Shown here: one piece after another, positions 47,353 to 59,100 of the stretch
How positions within the stretch are numbered: position 1 is the stretch's first letter
Layout: each line of letters starts with the position of its first letter
Assembly: GCA_964036275.1 (NCBI GenBank)
Contig: OZ038438.1
Span: 6,950,978-7,014,977, forward strand
Reading direction: 5' to 3'
Length of the DNA: 64,000 bases
Origin: Litoditis marina
Lineage: Eukaryota; Nematoda; Chromadorea; Rhabditida; Rhabditidae
Notes under the pieces: model-generated
The model's input: only the letters and a program-made list of their open reading frames with translations
Told to the model about the DNA's origin: nothing
The model's database searches: none
Position numbers and translations under genes: made by a program

Positions 47353-50300
47353 TCAGAATCCGTGCACTTTGCAGTTGGCTTCCTTCACGATTCCAACCTA
47401 AATGTGCAAACTTATTGTCAATTTTTACTAACCATGAGAAACCTATCAAACACTATCGATGTAAAAGGCTGGACTTTGAAGCATTTTGTAAAGAAAAGTC
47501 TCTACAAATTACCTATTCCTACTGAATTATCTTATCAGTTTGTCAAGGAAGCGGACTACCTTCAAGTCACTCGACATTTGAGTCACTCGACGCTCACACG
47601 TGAAAATTTGTCTACTACAGACTCAAATGTTGTATAACTCAGAATTCAAGAATTTTAAAGTCTGGTTCGATCACACATAGTGAAGATTGAAAAAGGATGA
47701 AGAACAAATAACTCTTATCAAAGTTACCAAATAAACTCTTGAAATAATTATCTGCGTGAGCCGTTATCCGATACTAAATAACTTTTTCCAACACAAATCA
47801 ACAATTTGTTCGGTAAATTTACTCATGTACAAACATCAACTGCTTAGAACTTCTGATTTTATTTCCTCAGCTAGTTATGAGCCGAATAAAGAGAATACAC
47901 TTCACATACCTTGACAAGAAAATCTTTGACCTGCTGTCTTTGGTCACCAGTGAATTGCATAACCTCACCATACTGAGGATGTTCGACTATAGTTCCATTA
48001 CAACTGTGTTCCTGAAAATAGATGTTTGGTCAACATTTGATTTAATTTAATTATATTTGCCTAGAATTACTTTTACTATTATAATCTGTGTTACAAGGAG
48101 CCGCATTGAATTAAACGAGTCATGCACTACGCGGGCAATATACACGACCCCATTTTCTCAGGCGTCACAATCACAAACATAAAATCAAAATAAGCCCCAC
48201 AAAAACTCATCGATAAATGAGAATAAATAAGTTCCGGGTATTTAAACCCTCACATATCAAGATTTGACTGAAAAAAATATAATTTCATAGGAATGAGACA
48301 ACAACCACAGACAATAATGATTAAAGGCATACGTACTAAGATCTACACAACACAATGATATAATGATCCTGACGGCTGGAAGTTAGAAAATCGGCATGAA
48401 AAACACGGTCGCAAAGGTTGAAATTCATGTCCATCAGAAGTTTTCGAATGGGTAGATATGTCTTTTCGTAGACAAGAATATGTGAGAACACGTCTAGCTC
48501 GTTTCCTCGAAGCCATGAAACTGGATCATTGTAGAAAGTATCAGCTTCATCGGGAAGTCCAGTATTACGGAAATCTGGTGAACAGTCCAGCTGTCTTATG
48601 ACATCAGCTTTGAAATGATAGTAGCTATGCCCAGGGATGGAATAACAGGGCATCAACGCGAGTATATTAGACGTCTTGCTGGTACTGTTTCGGATAATGG
48701 AATCTGCTGCAGCGTACGGCCCCACCTGATGACGCAGTCCGGTGTACAGAGCAATCAAAACATTGAATGCAATCATAATCCAGAATAACAATTTCTTCGG
48801 TTTCGGATAATTCCGACTTGCGAAGAAGGGACCTGCGTACAAACACAGCAACGGAATGATCGGTAGCAGGAAGCGTTGCTCTTTGTGAGGAAGTAAGCAA
48901 TGGAAGGCTATGTAGAACACGCTTGTCCCAAGAGGAAGGAGGGAAGGCCGCTGGTCCGAAAAAATCCCCAATGCGATCGGAATCAGTTGAATCGTCATGA
49001 CAGAAGGAATTCCTTGAGATAGGTACCAATGCCATGAATGAACCCCGAAGTGCGCACTTCCACCCTCTAGCACATTGAACGACAGGAAGTTCCACATCGA
49101 AAAAGTGGGCCGAGAATAGAAGTAACTATCCAAGGCGACGACAGATACGGCGACTGGTATCAAGGCAGGCAAAGCCGTGATGAACAGAAGTCGAATAGGA
49201 TTGGAACTCCTATATAGATGGACTAGCCCCAAAATGAGCCAAAGTAGAGCGGCGGTAGGGCGAATGAAGATTGTCAGCAACCCAATGGACATGTACGGCC
49301 AGACTGATGCACGATATTTCGATTCTTCGAAGGGATACCATCGTAGAGCGATGAGAGTAAGAGAAGTCTCTAATGAATTGGACAATGTACGGGGAGCACA
49401 ATAATAAACAAACCAACAAGACAAATAGGTGAGCATAGAATACTTAACACTGGAAGAGCTATGAAGTAGACGTTTACACAAATTATAAAAGCATAAATCC
49501 GCGTATGCAAAAAACATCACGTGCACAACTCTAGGGACAAGCGAAATCGCCAATTGAGAGGAGATTCCTAGATAATTCAGCATATTATAAAGCAGAACAA
49601 TAACACAAGGATGAATAACAGAACGAAGAGAATGATCCCATTCCCAAGAAAGATGACCGGTTCCATAAACCGCCCGATGAGCCACTTCTGAAGACTGGTA
49701 GACTTCGTCCGGCACGAACCACGATTTAATCAGCAACACGGAGAAAAGGCGGAAGGCCGTCAGGGCAGCCAAAACACGTAGAGACATCTTACTGCAACAG
49801 GAGGCATCATACAATAATCAGCCTCCTGTGCATGGAGGATTTGCACACCACAATGTTAGCTAGACGTTATTAGGGTGGACAAGCACTCAAGCCGGATAAT
49901 GACAAAGGATTAATTCCATGCAGAACGTTAACAATTTTGCGAAACCACCCCGATATTTATGTCTGACCTTCCAGATAAAAAAAACGAACACAAGCGAACG
50001 AAAGGTCGAGATCGTCCAAAAGCGGAAACGAAAGTAGAACCGATAGTGATACGAAATAACTGAGAAATCGATTAAACATGCGTGGACACGTTTGAACGAG
50101 TTGCGACCGTTTTAGATTGTGCGCCCTTGAAACAACTACAACCCAAACAATCGTTCCAGCAAATAACATATTTAACATTCCTTCAATTTCCCACCTCAGA
50201 ATACCCCGTATTAAACCTGTGAGCGTTGACTAGTTTTAACAATATTCAAGCAGTCACTCGAACATAAAAGTCACAATTTCATCGAGGCGTACTGCCACTG

Positions 50301-50848
50301 TACAAATCCTAACCAACTGTTACTTGCGCACGTGATACCCCATCCGGATTGATACATAAACAATACTAATAAACTATCAACGTGAGTGACACACCTTTTT
50401 CAGATATCGGACAATTTTCTTCAACTCGTATTCGGGTGCTACACCCTGGACAGTGGTGATAGTCTTCTTTCCTGTACGCTGCTGGATACGAATATGGCAG
50501 AAACCCTGGCGAGTACCTTCTTCGTCTTCGAGCTGCTCGAATGCGTCTAGAAGTGGAAATAAAATGTAAATAGTTGTCAAATAGTGATTATTGACGATTT
50601 GATAAAATAAAATTGTTCAGATTTCAGAACTCCGAACCGCACCTCGTGGACTGTTCCACTTAGAAGTTCTACACGTTTCCGCCAGTAATATATAAATTTA
50701 TATTACATCTGCATTATTTTATCTTTTATCCAATGCACTCTGAATTTGAATGAATGTGGCAGTAGTACACTAGAATAATAAGTAAGAAATATTTTACGAA
50801 AGAACGAAACATACCTTTAGGCTTATTCAAATTTGTGATATTCGCCAT
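47353..50848 (-). CDS. EIF1: Translation initiation factor eIF1 (SUI1)
   Basis: Four exons in phase: 50848-50815, 50546-50395, 48011-47910, 47397-47353; 110 aa, the normal length. eIF1 binds the 40S subunit and enforces start-codon selection. Visible hallmarks are HIRIQQRTGKKTITTVQG, the YLKKEHSCNGTIVEHPQYGE segment, TGDQR and the C-terminal KVHGF. The N-terminal residues MANITNLNKPKDAFEQLEDE are typical of the flexible tail. The ATG follows a tttttag acceptor 20 nt upstream. Intron 2 (50394-48012, 2.38 kb) contains the whole PIG-B gene on the same strand, so eIF1 transcripts must be transcribed through it. All exons are needed to complete the eIF1 fold, so exons 3 and 4 are not a second gene. 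Confidence 0.93.
48336..49787 (-). CDS. PIGB: GPI mannosyltransferase III (PIG-B, GT22 family)
   Basis: A single uninterrupted frame encodes a 483-aa multi-pass ER membrane protein that adds the third mannose of the GPI anchor from dolichol-phosphate-mannose. The lumenal GT22 signature PDEVYQSSEVAHRAVYGTGH follows the first hydrophobic segment, then LSWEWDHSLRS, with about ten hydrophobic helices and the conserved LPHKEQRFLLPIIP segment. I chose the second in-frame ATG: an acceptor (cctgttgcag) lies between it and an upstream ATG at 49814 and leaves only TAAG before it. The gene sits inside intron 2 of eIF1 on the same strand. Human PIG-B is about 550 aa; the difference is mainly at the N terminus. 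A lack of introns is notable next to the heavily split neighbours. Confidence 0.93.
   Translation of the reverse strand: MSLRVLAALTAFRLFSVLLIKSWFVPDEVYQSSEVAHRAVYGTGHLSWEWDHSLRSVIHPCVIVLLYNMLNYLGISSQLAISLVPRVVHVMFFAYADLCFYNLCKRLLHSSSSVKYSMLTYLSCWFVYYCAPRTLSNSLETSLTLIALRWYPFEESKYRASVWPYMSIGLLTIFIRPTAALLWLILGLVHLYRSSNPIRLLFITALPALIPVAVSVVALDSYFYSRPTFSMWNFLSFNVLEGGSAHFGVHSWHWYLSQGIPSVMTIQLIPIALGIFSDQRPSLLPLGTSVFYIAFHCLLPHKEQRFLLPIIPLLCLYAGPFFASRNYPKPKKLLFWIMIAFNVLIALYTGLRHQVGPYAAADSIIRNSTSKTSNILALMPCYSIPGHSYYHFKADVIRQLDCSPDFRNTGLPDEADTFYNDPVSWLRGNELDVFSHILVYEKTYLPIRKLLMDMNFNLCDRVFHADFLTSSRQDHYIIVLCRS
49791..49800 (-). promoter_or_regulatory. Trans-splice acceptor candidate for the nested PIG-B mRNA
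   Basis: On the minus strand ctgttgcag|TAAG precedes the PIG-B ATG by 4 nt. It lies inside eIF1 intron 2. Spliced-leader addition here would release a capped PIG-B mRNA from the shared pre-mRNA and would compete with cis-splicing of eIF1 exon 2 to exon 3. Confidence 0.5.
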
Positions 50849-51596
50849 AAAGTGCTGCTCGAAGAGTCCTAAAAATCATCTTAGAAGCACAATAAAGACA
50901 CGAATCGTAAAAAAATCTATTTTTGAATAGTTCAGAAAGATATAGAAGAATCACAATATGAGAGGAAAATAAGATGAATGAATAACAATATAAGTAGATT
51001 AGTAAGGGGCTGGAATTTTTCTTACTACCCATGTAATGTTCTTTTAAAAGCAAATACTAGGGCGTTTCGCCCTTTAAATTATTGCTTATACTAAATGAAA
51101 CCAAATCATGATTTTCGTGATTAATTGAAAGATTGAAATTTTGTAACGAGTGAATTAAATTCCATTGCACCCTAAAGGCAAAAAAACACAAGCAGAACTA
51201 GTATAAGCTCACTCTTCGAGTACGGGAGCAAAATCAACGTCCTATACAAACAACTATAAATATTGAAACGAGTGAAAAATTAACAAAGTTTAAATAGCTT
51301 TCCTCCATAAAATTTTGAAAATGATGAAACTAATAAAGCCCTCCGATAAAACACGGTACGGCCCACGCTGTAAACAGCGGAGAATGCAACCGTTGTCAGC
51401 CACTTCGGCGAAAAAATTATAAGGAAGGAAGGCGAACAGTCTAAATCACCGATCAGTAATAATCACCGATTAATCCCTGCAAGAAAGGTCTTAATTGAAT
51501 AAGATTTAAAAGTTTTGTAGTATTAGTAAGTTTTCACCCCGATAAATGCGGGGGTGAATTTGTCCCTTACTCGTTTTCTCTGAAGTACATAGTAAG

Positions 51597-52362
51597 TTGA
51601 CGTTCCCTGATCTGTCAGGGAGCATCAGGGGGGAAGAATTTCTCTGCTTTTTCTGGGGTGAAAGGGGGGTAAGTCAGGGGTGGACCAGGGAGAAGATAGG
51701 GTGAAATCAGGGAAATGTCAGAGAAGTGTCAGAGATAGAGAAAAATGTTGATTTACCACTTTTTTCACTATAATCTATTAGCAGAACCTTATACCTACAC
51801 ATTATAAAGTTTTAGTGTCATTTCGTTGAAGATACCGGTCAAAACTGTGTTCTGCCGCACTTTTGAGAAACCCGTACTAGATACGGCGCAGCCAGGGGTG
51901 CGTCGGTGCGCAATTCGTCTAGTTCAAGTCGTTTCGCTCCTGTTGAAAGCGCTTTGAAACATTCGAAAAAAGTTTAACTTTGATTAGATGTTGAAGGAAA
52001 GACTTTCTCTTGGCTATTTCTTTTTGAAAACACTTTGTTTTCTATAAAAGAATAAGCAGGGAAAATAGATGCTTATCTAATCTGAGGAGCATCAGTTAGG
52101 AATTTGTGGAGATGGTCATTCTCACGTAATGTTGACAATTCACCGTAAATAGTATCAAAGTGAGAAATATTTCTGAATGTGGAAAAAAAATTTGCTTAAT
52201 TTTTCTCTGAAATTTCCCTGACGTTTCTCGGAAGTTTCCCCACTTTTTCCCTGATTGCACCTTATTTGCCCCCTGTTTCGCCTCTGTCCATATCCGGATA
52301 TGGACAGGGGCAAAGTAGGGGGCAAATGGGGTGCAATCAGAGAGATTTCAGGGATAATCGGG
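51597..52362. repeat. CCCTGA-rich element with a large internal palindrome
   Basis: The left part (51600-51735) is full of TCAGGG units and the right part (52200-52362) of CCCTGA units, giving a long imperfect terminal inversion. The right part also holds a palindrome centred on tatccggata at 52291-52300, with arms of about 48 nt at roughly 85-90% identity (gattgcacc...gtccatatcc against its complement). It resembles a non-autonomous DNA transposon or foldback element; no transposase frame is seen. Confidence 0.7.
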
Positions 52363-52559
52363 ATTCAGTGTAAACGGGTGTTTTGTGTTTACTGGTTTAG
52401 AACTATTTTATCTTTACATTTGTTTTCAAACTCTTCAACTTTTTTGCGACCGACAACTTAGGCAGAGAGAAATAGTTGGTGAACGGATAGTGGATATTCT
52501 GTATTTTGGTCCTTTTTGGGATCTTTAGGCGGTTTTTGTCTACAGTGAGATATTTTGGT

Positions 52560-52722
52560 TATGTAATGCGTATTTGCATTTGAGATGCAACCAGGTTGCT
52601 TTTGAAAGCAACCAATATTTTTGTACAAATTCCACCGGGTTGCATTTTGGATGCATGCAACCCGCTAAGCTTGTGTAAATGGCCGGATATTTTCGGATGC
52701 ATTGGATTTCGGATGCGAGAGG
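52560..52722. repeat. GCAACC/GGATGC hairpin cluster
   Basis: Several short inverted pairs occur in a row: ttgctttt/gaaagcaa, gggttgcat/atgcaaccc, and repeated ggatgca units. The composition differs from the surrounding AT-rich DNA. It may be part of, or a neighbour insertion to, the CCCTGA element. Confidence 0.55.
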
Positions 52723-53135
52723 TTAATTCAGAGTTCTTCTGATGAGCCAAACACTCCAGAACTTCCAAATAACGCATAGAATGCATTAAGATAAAATACA
52801 AACTCAGCTAAACGGAACAAATGAACCGTTTGCCTGGTTGTCAAGAGTTTCCATATAGTTGAACTTACACAATGACATGAAGGAACTTTATTGTTTGCTC
52901 TCTTGACAGCATGCAATTGCTGAAGAATAAAATGCCGGTTTGATGACATTTGAAAATTGTATTTTTGTTAATGTTTCCCATGAGTTTGAATTTAAGAGGT
53001 TGGAAAATATATCGAATATTGCACGAGACACAGATAACAATATATATGACACTATTTATTTATTATCGTTATTATTATTATTAAGCTGAGGTACGATTGT
53101 CCTTCTCCTGATTTGGTTTCGGCGCACAGTGGTCA

Positions 53136-56100
53136 TCACAAAACTGAAAATAGTTGTTCGTTAAATAAGTTCCGTCCAGCAACTTGGAAAACACCATCGC
53201 ATGTATTATCGAACCGGCTAACTTCCGAATTGCCTTGATTTCATTCATGTTAACCACGGCGTGCGCATACTTTAAAAATTGCATGCGGCGGACAAATTGC
53301 CGTGGTCAAATAGTGCATGGTTAACTTTCTCTCTAGGAATATGAGTGTGAGGAAGAGTTAACTCACGTGATGAGGCTGGCTGTAATCTATGCGGTCTGAA
53401 TTCTCTTCGGGAGTTGTGTATGGAAGTGAACGAACGGTGAACGGTCTGAATATAATAGGATGCATTCACAAATATAATGACCTATCAACTGATTTGTTGT
53501 CACCGCTATCAAAATTACGAGAAGTGAATCATATTTTTTTGAGATGAGCATATAAATAAGCTATACTTCTCGAAAAACACTTATCGAGAGAAACACTCCA
53601 GGGAGAAACTTCAATACGAGTAGATCACATTTTTGGAGTATATCAACTTTCATGTGATCAATTCATTTACTTTTGGATCAGTATGAACCACATGCCAATA
53701 GATTCTGCTGTGGCTACTAACCCGTGGTTGAAAAGTTGTCGTGAATTCGTCCATGGAAGGCCTGGTCGGACAGAATCCGCCCTCACATTCACGTGACTCG
53801 TGAGACTGGCCTGGAAATGATTCGGGAGGTTATTTGTGAACATTGACAGTAACTGTCTTGTTCCGCTGACTATGAACCTCGGCATGTTGTAATCCGAATC
53901 CGCCGAAACGTCGCCACTCAAATAAACCATCAATACCACCTCGAGTTCGGTTCAGAAAACAAACCCAACAATTGACCAACAATTGACTAACTTGAGTCAA
54001 AAGAGCACTGTTTCCGAACGAAACTAGATTTGTGAACCGATAAATTTGATTAAGTCGAGGCTTGGGAAATTACATCACAATTCTAAAACGTCTATCGGTC
54101 ATGAGAGTGACGAGTCAAAACTGCCGTATGTAACTTCACAGAACGGTATAGTGAAAAGTATGGTTTCCCGGAAACCAGAATAACCGAAACTCACCTTGGC
54201 AACCGTCGCTCGCCACACCGTACTTGCATATCCTTGTTCGTAGTTGTTTTCCACAGAAACAAGTTCCCCAAACGGACCAATCCGACCACTCTGCTCCTGT
54301 TATTTTTAACTGGTAATGGGAGTGAAAACGTCTCAGTTGTACTTTGATCTTGCTACACGCTAAAACCGGCGGATTTGACCGGAAAGCTAGGAATCGAACT
54401 ACAAACCGAGCGAGATAGCGCTACATACACCGTATACGACTGCTTTGAAAACAGTGAACCATCTACATATCATGGGAATGTCTGACTCCGAGTAACGAGA
54501 ACAAAAGCTTACCAACTAGCTGTTAGAAGAAAATCCTCCAATGTCCTTCAGAGTATCTCGTTTTTTGCTAAGTTTTGTTCAGTACGTACTTGGACAAGTT
54601 TATAACTGTGTTCATAGACTTTCCATTACTTCTCAAAACTAAGAAGATCTTCGCAGTTTTTCACATTTATGAGTTTGAGGTTCATCTTAACAAAAACAGT
54701 TAACATACCTCCGGCATTTTCTTGGCTGGGTGAGATTATTCGGAGCATGCTGGACTCGTGGAAAATGTTTTTGTAGTCGTTGGAATCGTCTCGCTCCGCA
54801 GTTTCTGACGTCGCACTCAATGTCTGTAAATGGAATATGTTTCTTCATTGTATGAACTGAATCGACATATATTTTTAATTCTTGAATGAATTCTTGAAAG
54901 TAACTGGAATGTAAAGTCAACTGAATAATTAAGGAGGACTGGAAGACTACTTCTCAAATAGTAAAACAAGTAAAACAAGTTATTCACACTTCGATTTGGC
55001 TCACATGTACATTAACCTTCAACCTGATGAGTAGATCAGAATAAATCAATAAATGCACCTTTTTCCGATAGGACCCTTTCACGTCGTCCAATTTCTGTGC
55101 GGTATCGGACAGCTTGTCATCTCGCAACTTGAATGATTCGGGCTGAAATCAAAACACACTCAATTCAAAAGTTTGCAGGTCTGACAAGCAGTTTACAAAA
55201 TATTGTTCATAGTGTTAAAGTTTATAGAAAACCGGTTTGCAGATATACACGTCAAAGGATATCATCTCATAAATAAATACTTTTTAAATTTTATCAAATG
55301 AGCCTTACATCACCTTAAATTTCATGGTTAATTTGTTTTACTTTATTTTACTCACCATAAAGAAACTAGACTCTTTGAATTCCTGGGAATCCAGCGTCTC
55401 CATGTCCGATTCCACATTTTTCATCATAGCCTGAATATGGTCATTTGTCAGCATAACATAAGCAGTTACATTACTAATAAGATACACATTACACTATTAT
55501 AGTAACGTACGGCGAACCTACGACTTCTTGTTTATATTGACATAAAGTGCAACAAGTACGTTTTAAATATACCTTGGTACAAAACAGTCTGAACTACATG
55601 GTTTTCTTTTTTTCACCTTTGGGCAAATAAGGAGGCTTCCCACTAAGATAATGTGTGACGGAACCAAAACTATTTTGTACTCAGATGGACAAAAGTGATT
55701 CAACGCAAAGTACTCCTCGCTCACTTGAGCACCACTGGTCAGTTTTTTTCACCGAATATTCGTGTCAAATCTATTCTACCTGTAACTTGTTGATTTCTTC
55801 CAGAAGCTGCTCAGGATCTTCGGAATCTTCGTTCAATATGTCGGCAACTATCGGTGAAGACTGCAAAGGAATATTTATAGCTCCGATTCCCCGTTCTTAT
55901 TATTTATTTGTTTTGACTTATTTTGACTTATTTTGTTTTTCTCATTTTGAACGGAGCTGACATAGAAATTTCGTATTAGGAGCCAGACGCAGCCGTAAAC
56001 TACTAACTAAACGGGACGAATCGGGAAACCATATAGCCTTGTTTTTTTCCCATAACTATCATTATTGCAGCTAATGAGCGTAGATATAACGTCGAACTCA

Positions 56101-59100
56101 AAACGGCTATTCTATGAATATGATTAACCTAAGAACACATAACACTAATAAGGTACACATTACACTATTAGGGTAACGTACGGCGGGTGTATTGTCGGTG
56201 TCCTTATCGGCGATGACAGTTCGTACTCCCATGGCACGACTGCGCCCGCGCTGCACAGGTCGGGCACGGAATTTCGGGAACTGAAGGAGGAAATTGAAAT
56301 GCACATTGAAAGAAGATTGACCGACAGCCCTAAACTCCAAATATTTGATGTAGCTCGATCTCGATTTACCATACTCCACAATTAACGAGTTTTGGATGGA
56401 TTACAACGAGATCGAAAGAATATTTCCCTGTGCTACCTAAAAAGTAATAAAATATGATCGTACCATCTTCGCTGGGTCCATATTGGCTGGCTTGAAATCG
56501 CCGTAATGCAGCTTCTGGTTCTTGGCTCTCGATTTTTTGAATTTCCTGATTTTGCGATGCTTCTTGTGCTGAATGGATAGTGAATGAACGTTGAAAGTTT
56601 GCAATATTGCACAAGTAAATGGTGTATCACTCTCAGTCCAATAGTAATGCAGAGTACGCCTGCTAGACATCCCCGCACCGTTATCCCATCATGCCATACC
56701 AAAAAATTATGTATTAAATGTGTTTTTTAATCAAATGAGAAAGCATTGAGAAAAAACTCTGTTTTAAACTTGGTTCTTCATAAACTGGGGTCCATCTAGA
56801 TCGGTCTACCTTTCTTCCAGCTGACACCTTTCCTCGAGATTGGCTTGGTGGAGTCAAATGGAGAGCTGGCTAAAATATAAAGAGTTACACATATGACAAT
56901 ATGAAAGCACAACCTGTGAATGAAATCTGAATTGAAACTGACCTCATTTGAATCTGCCTCCATTTTCATGGGCGAAACCTGCGCCTCCGAGAGCACCCTA
57001 GAAAGGAAAAGGATGTTTGAATAAAAATAATGTCGTAGCCGTCCAACAATTATTGTAATAACTATAGGAAAACTTAATGAGTAACTGCCAAATGAAAATA
57101 AAAACGATTAATGAATGAGATGGTCGTCACGTGGACCGTGAATGAAACCTGCAATGCTCGAGAAACACCAAGAATAAGTTACTTGAGGAATTCGCGATCC
57201 TCTTCTGCCGCTGCTTGAGTCATGTTGTTCAGCATCCAATCCAACGCATTCAAGGTGTCTGGGGAGAGTTCGGCACCCTGTAACCAGTTTATGGTTATAC
57301 CATTTGGAAGCTAAATCAACACATATCTGACAGAAACTTCCCGAATAAATTGCAGAAACGTGAACATAACGAAATCACTACGTGCACTTAAGATGCTCCA
57401 CAAATCTCACCAGAGCAAAGAAATGGACTAACGTCAATTACGCTTTAGGGTTTTCTCCTTCTCACATTGAGGAAACCAGTTCGTGGTCAAAATGTGTCAT
57501 TTGTTGTGAGAACTGATTGTTTGTTCACCTGATCGGGTAGTTCTTGTGACTTCTTCTTTGGTGTAGTGGTTACTTCCCCAAAGTGGAGTACCTCGCGAGA
57601 GCTGCCCGATTTCTTTATTGCGAAACCTGTTATTCCAAAGCCTGAAATGCGACATAAATCAGTAGGATGGTTGTTTTGAGGAAATCTTTATGGAATTATC
57701 ACCCTCGCTTTCTGGGCCATGGGAGAATAGAAAATATGGCTTCACAGCCCCATTTTGACTGCTGTTCATGTTCAAAGTGCAACACAAAGTGTGAAGCTTG
57801 GCTAAATTGTAGTTGTAGTTTGATCAAGAAGCACATAAGAAATTTTAAATCCTGCTCAAAACTCATAGATCAAACTACACGCAGAGCAAACTATGAAAAT
57901 TCCAGTCTCCGCCTGTGTTGACCCGAAAGTACTAACCTCTCTTTTTCTCTGTTATCTTCGGAGCGATGACCTGAACACCGTTTCTCTCGGCGTTGGTCTT
58001 CATTGCTCTCACGAGCTCTGCCTCATGGAGAGATGGCCTGGAACATCCAAATGTTAGTTATTCATCCGAAATGGTACAGGTTTGCCGACTAGTTATCAGC
58101 TCGTGTCACAAACCTTGCAAAGCTGTGTCCGTATCGTGACACTATGGGTGGTAGTCTCGGAACGGTGGAGAGAGTTGGCTTTACCTCCTCAAAAGTTTCT
58201 TCTTCTTCCTGGGATTCGGTGACCGTCTGAACAATCGTAATTAGTTGTTTAACGTACTACTGTTGTACTGCTGAAGGGCATTGCACTTTTGTACTGATGT
58301 ACTGCTCATTCCCTGCTTTGATTTGGGTTTCGACACGGAGAGCGTTCGGAAATCCAAAAAAAAAAACACATTTTAGAAGGATTTTTGGGTTGAATATGAA
58401 TCCCATTCACGTTTACTGGTGGGTAGCGGTAAATGTTAATTTTCGAACGTAGTATAACGAAGTTGATAGGTCAAGTGTTGTAAGAATGTAATAGATTGAA
58501 ACTCACAGGTTTCACCAAAACTGGATTATCCCCAAACACTTTGGTTCCATCCTCTGAAACATATGATTTTATAGTTTTCACAATTCAAAATGAGTGAATA
58601 AGATTCGAATACACTGAACAGACTTCTGTTTAATTGGAGGTTTATTCGAAAGTTTACTACTCACCGATACGCTCCATCAGATCCTCGTGGAAATCTGGGG
58701 CGACTGTCACATGATCGATCAACTGAAATGAAAATGGACTCAAAATCCGAAATAATATGTGAATACTCGAGGTTTAAACAGAAACGTACTGTTCTGCCTG
58801 TTTGAACTTCTTCGGTACAACATATATCAAACCTGACACTAAAATATTTTCAAATTTTCTGAAACACGACCAACGATTACCAACCTCAATTGAATGCTCG
58901 GCAGACTCTGGCTCTGTGGTCGTTTGTATGCTTCTAAAATCAGTGATATCCTCGAATCCATCAGAGATCTGCAACCCAAAATGTGTGTATTTCGACTATT
59001 TTTATTTTACAAAGTTCATTTAGTGCAGTCACTGTAAATCTATGATAGTAATACTACTTCGTACTGACTTTCTTAGTGTTTAGTTGTGAAATTGGTAAGA

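Larger units (their letters stand above)
50849..53135. other. Intergenic region between eIF1 and the TSP1 gene
   Basis: Carries the eIF1 leader and promoter (the tttttag acceptor is at 50869-50875 on the minus strand), a GC-richer patch near 51340-51410, the CCCTGA element (51597-52362) and the GCAACC/GGATGC hairpin region (52560-52722). Minus-strand open frames at 52559-52949 overlap the repeats and lack splice support. Confidence 0.6.
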
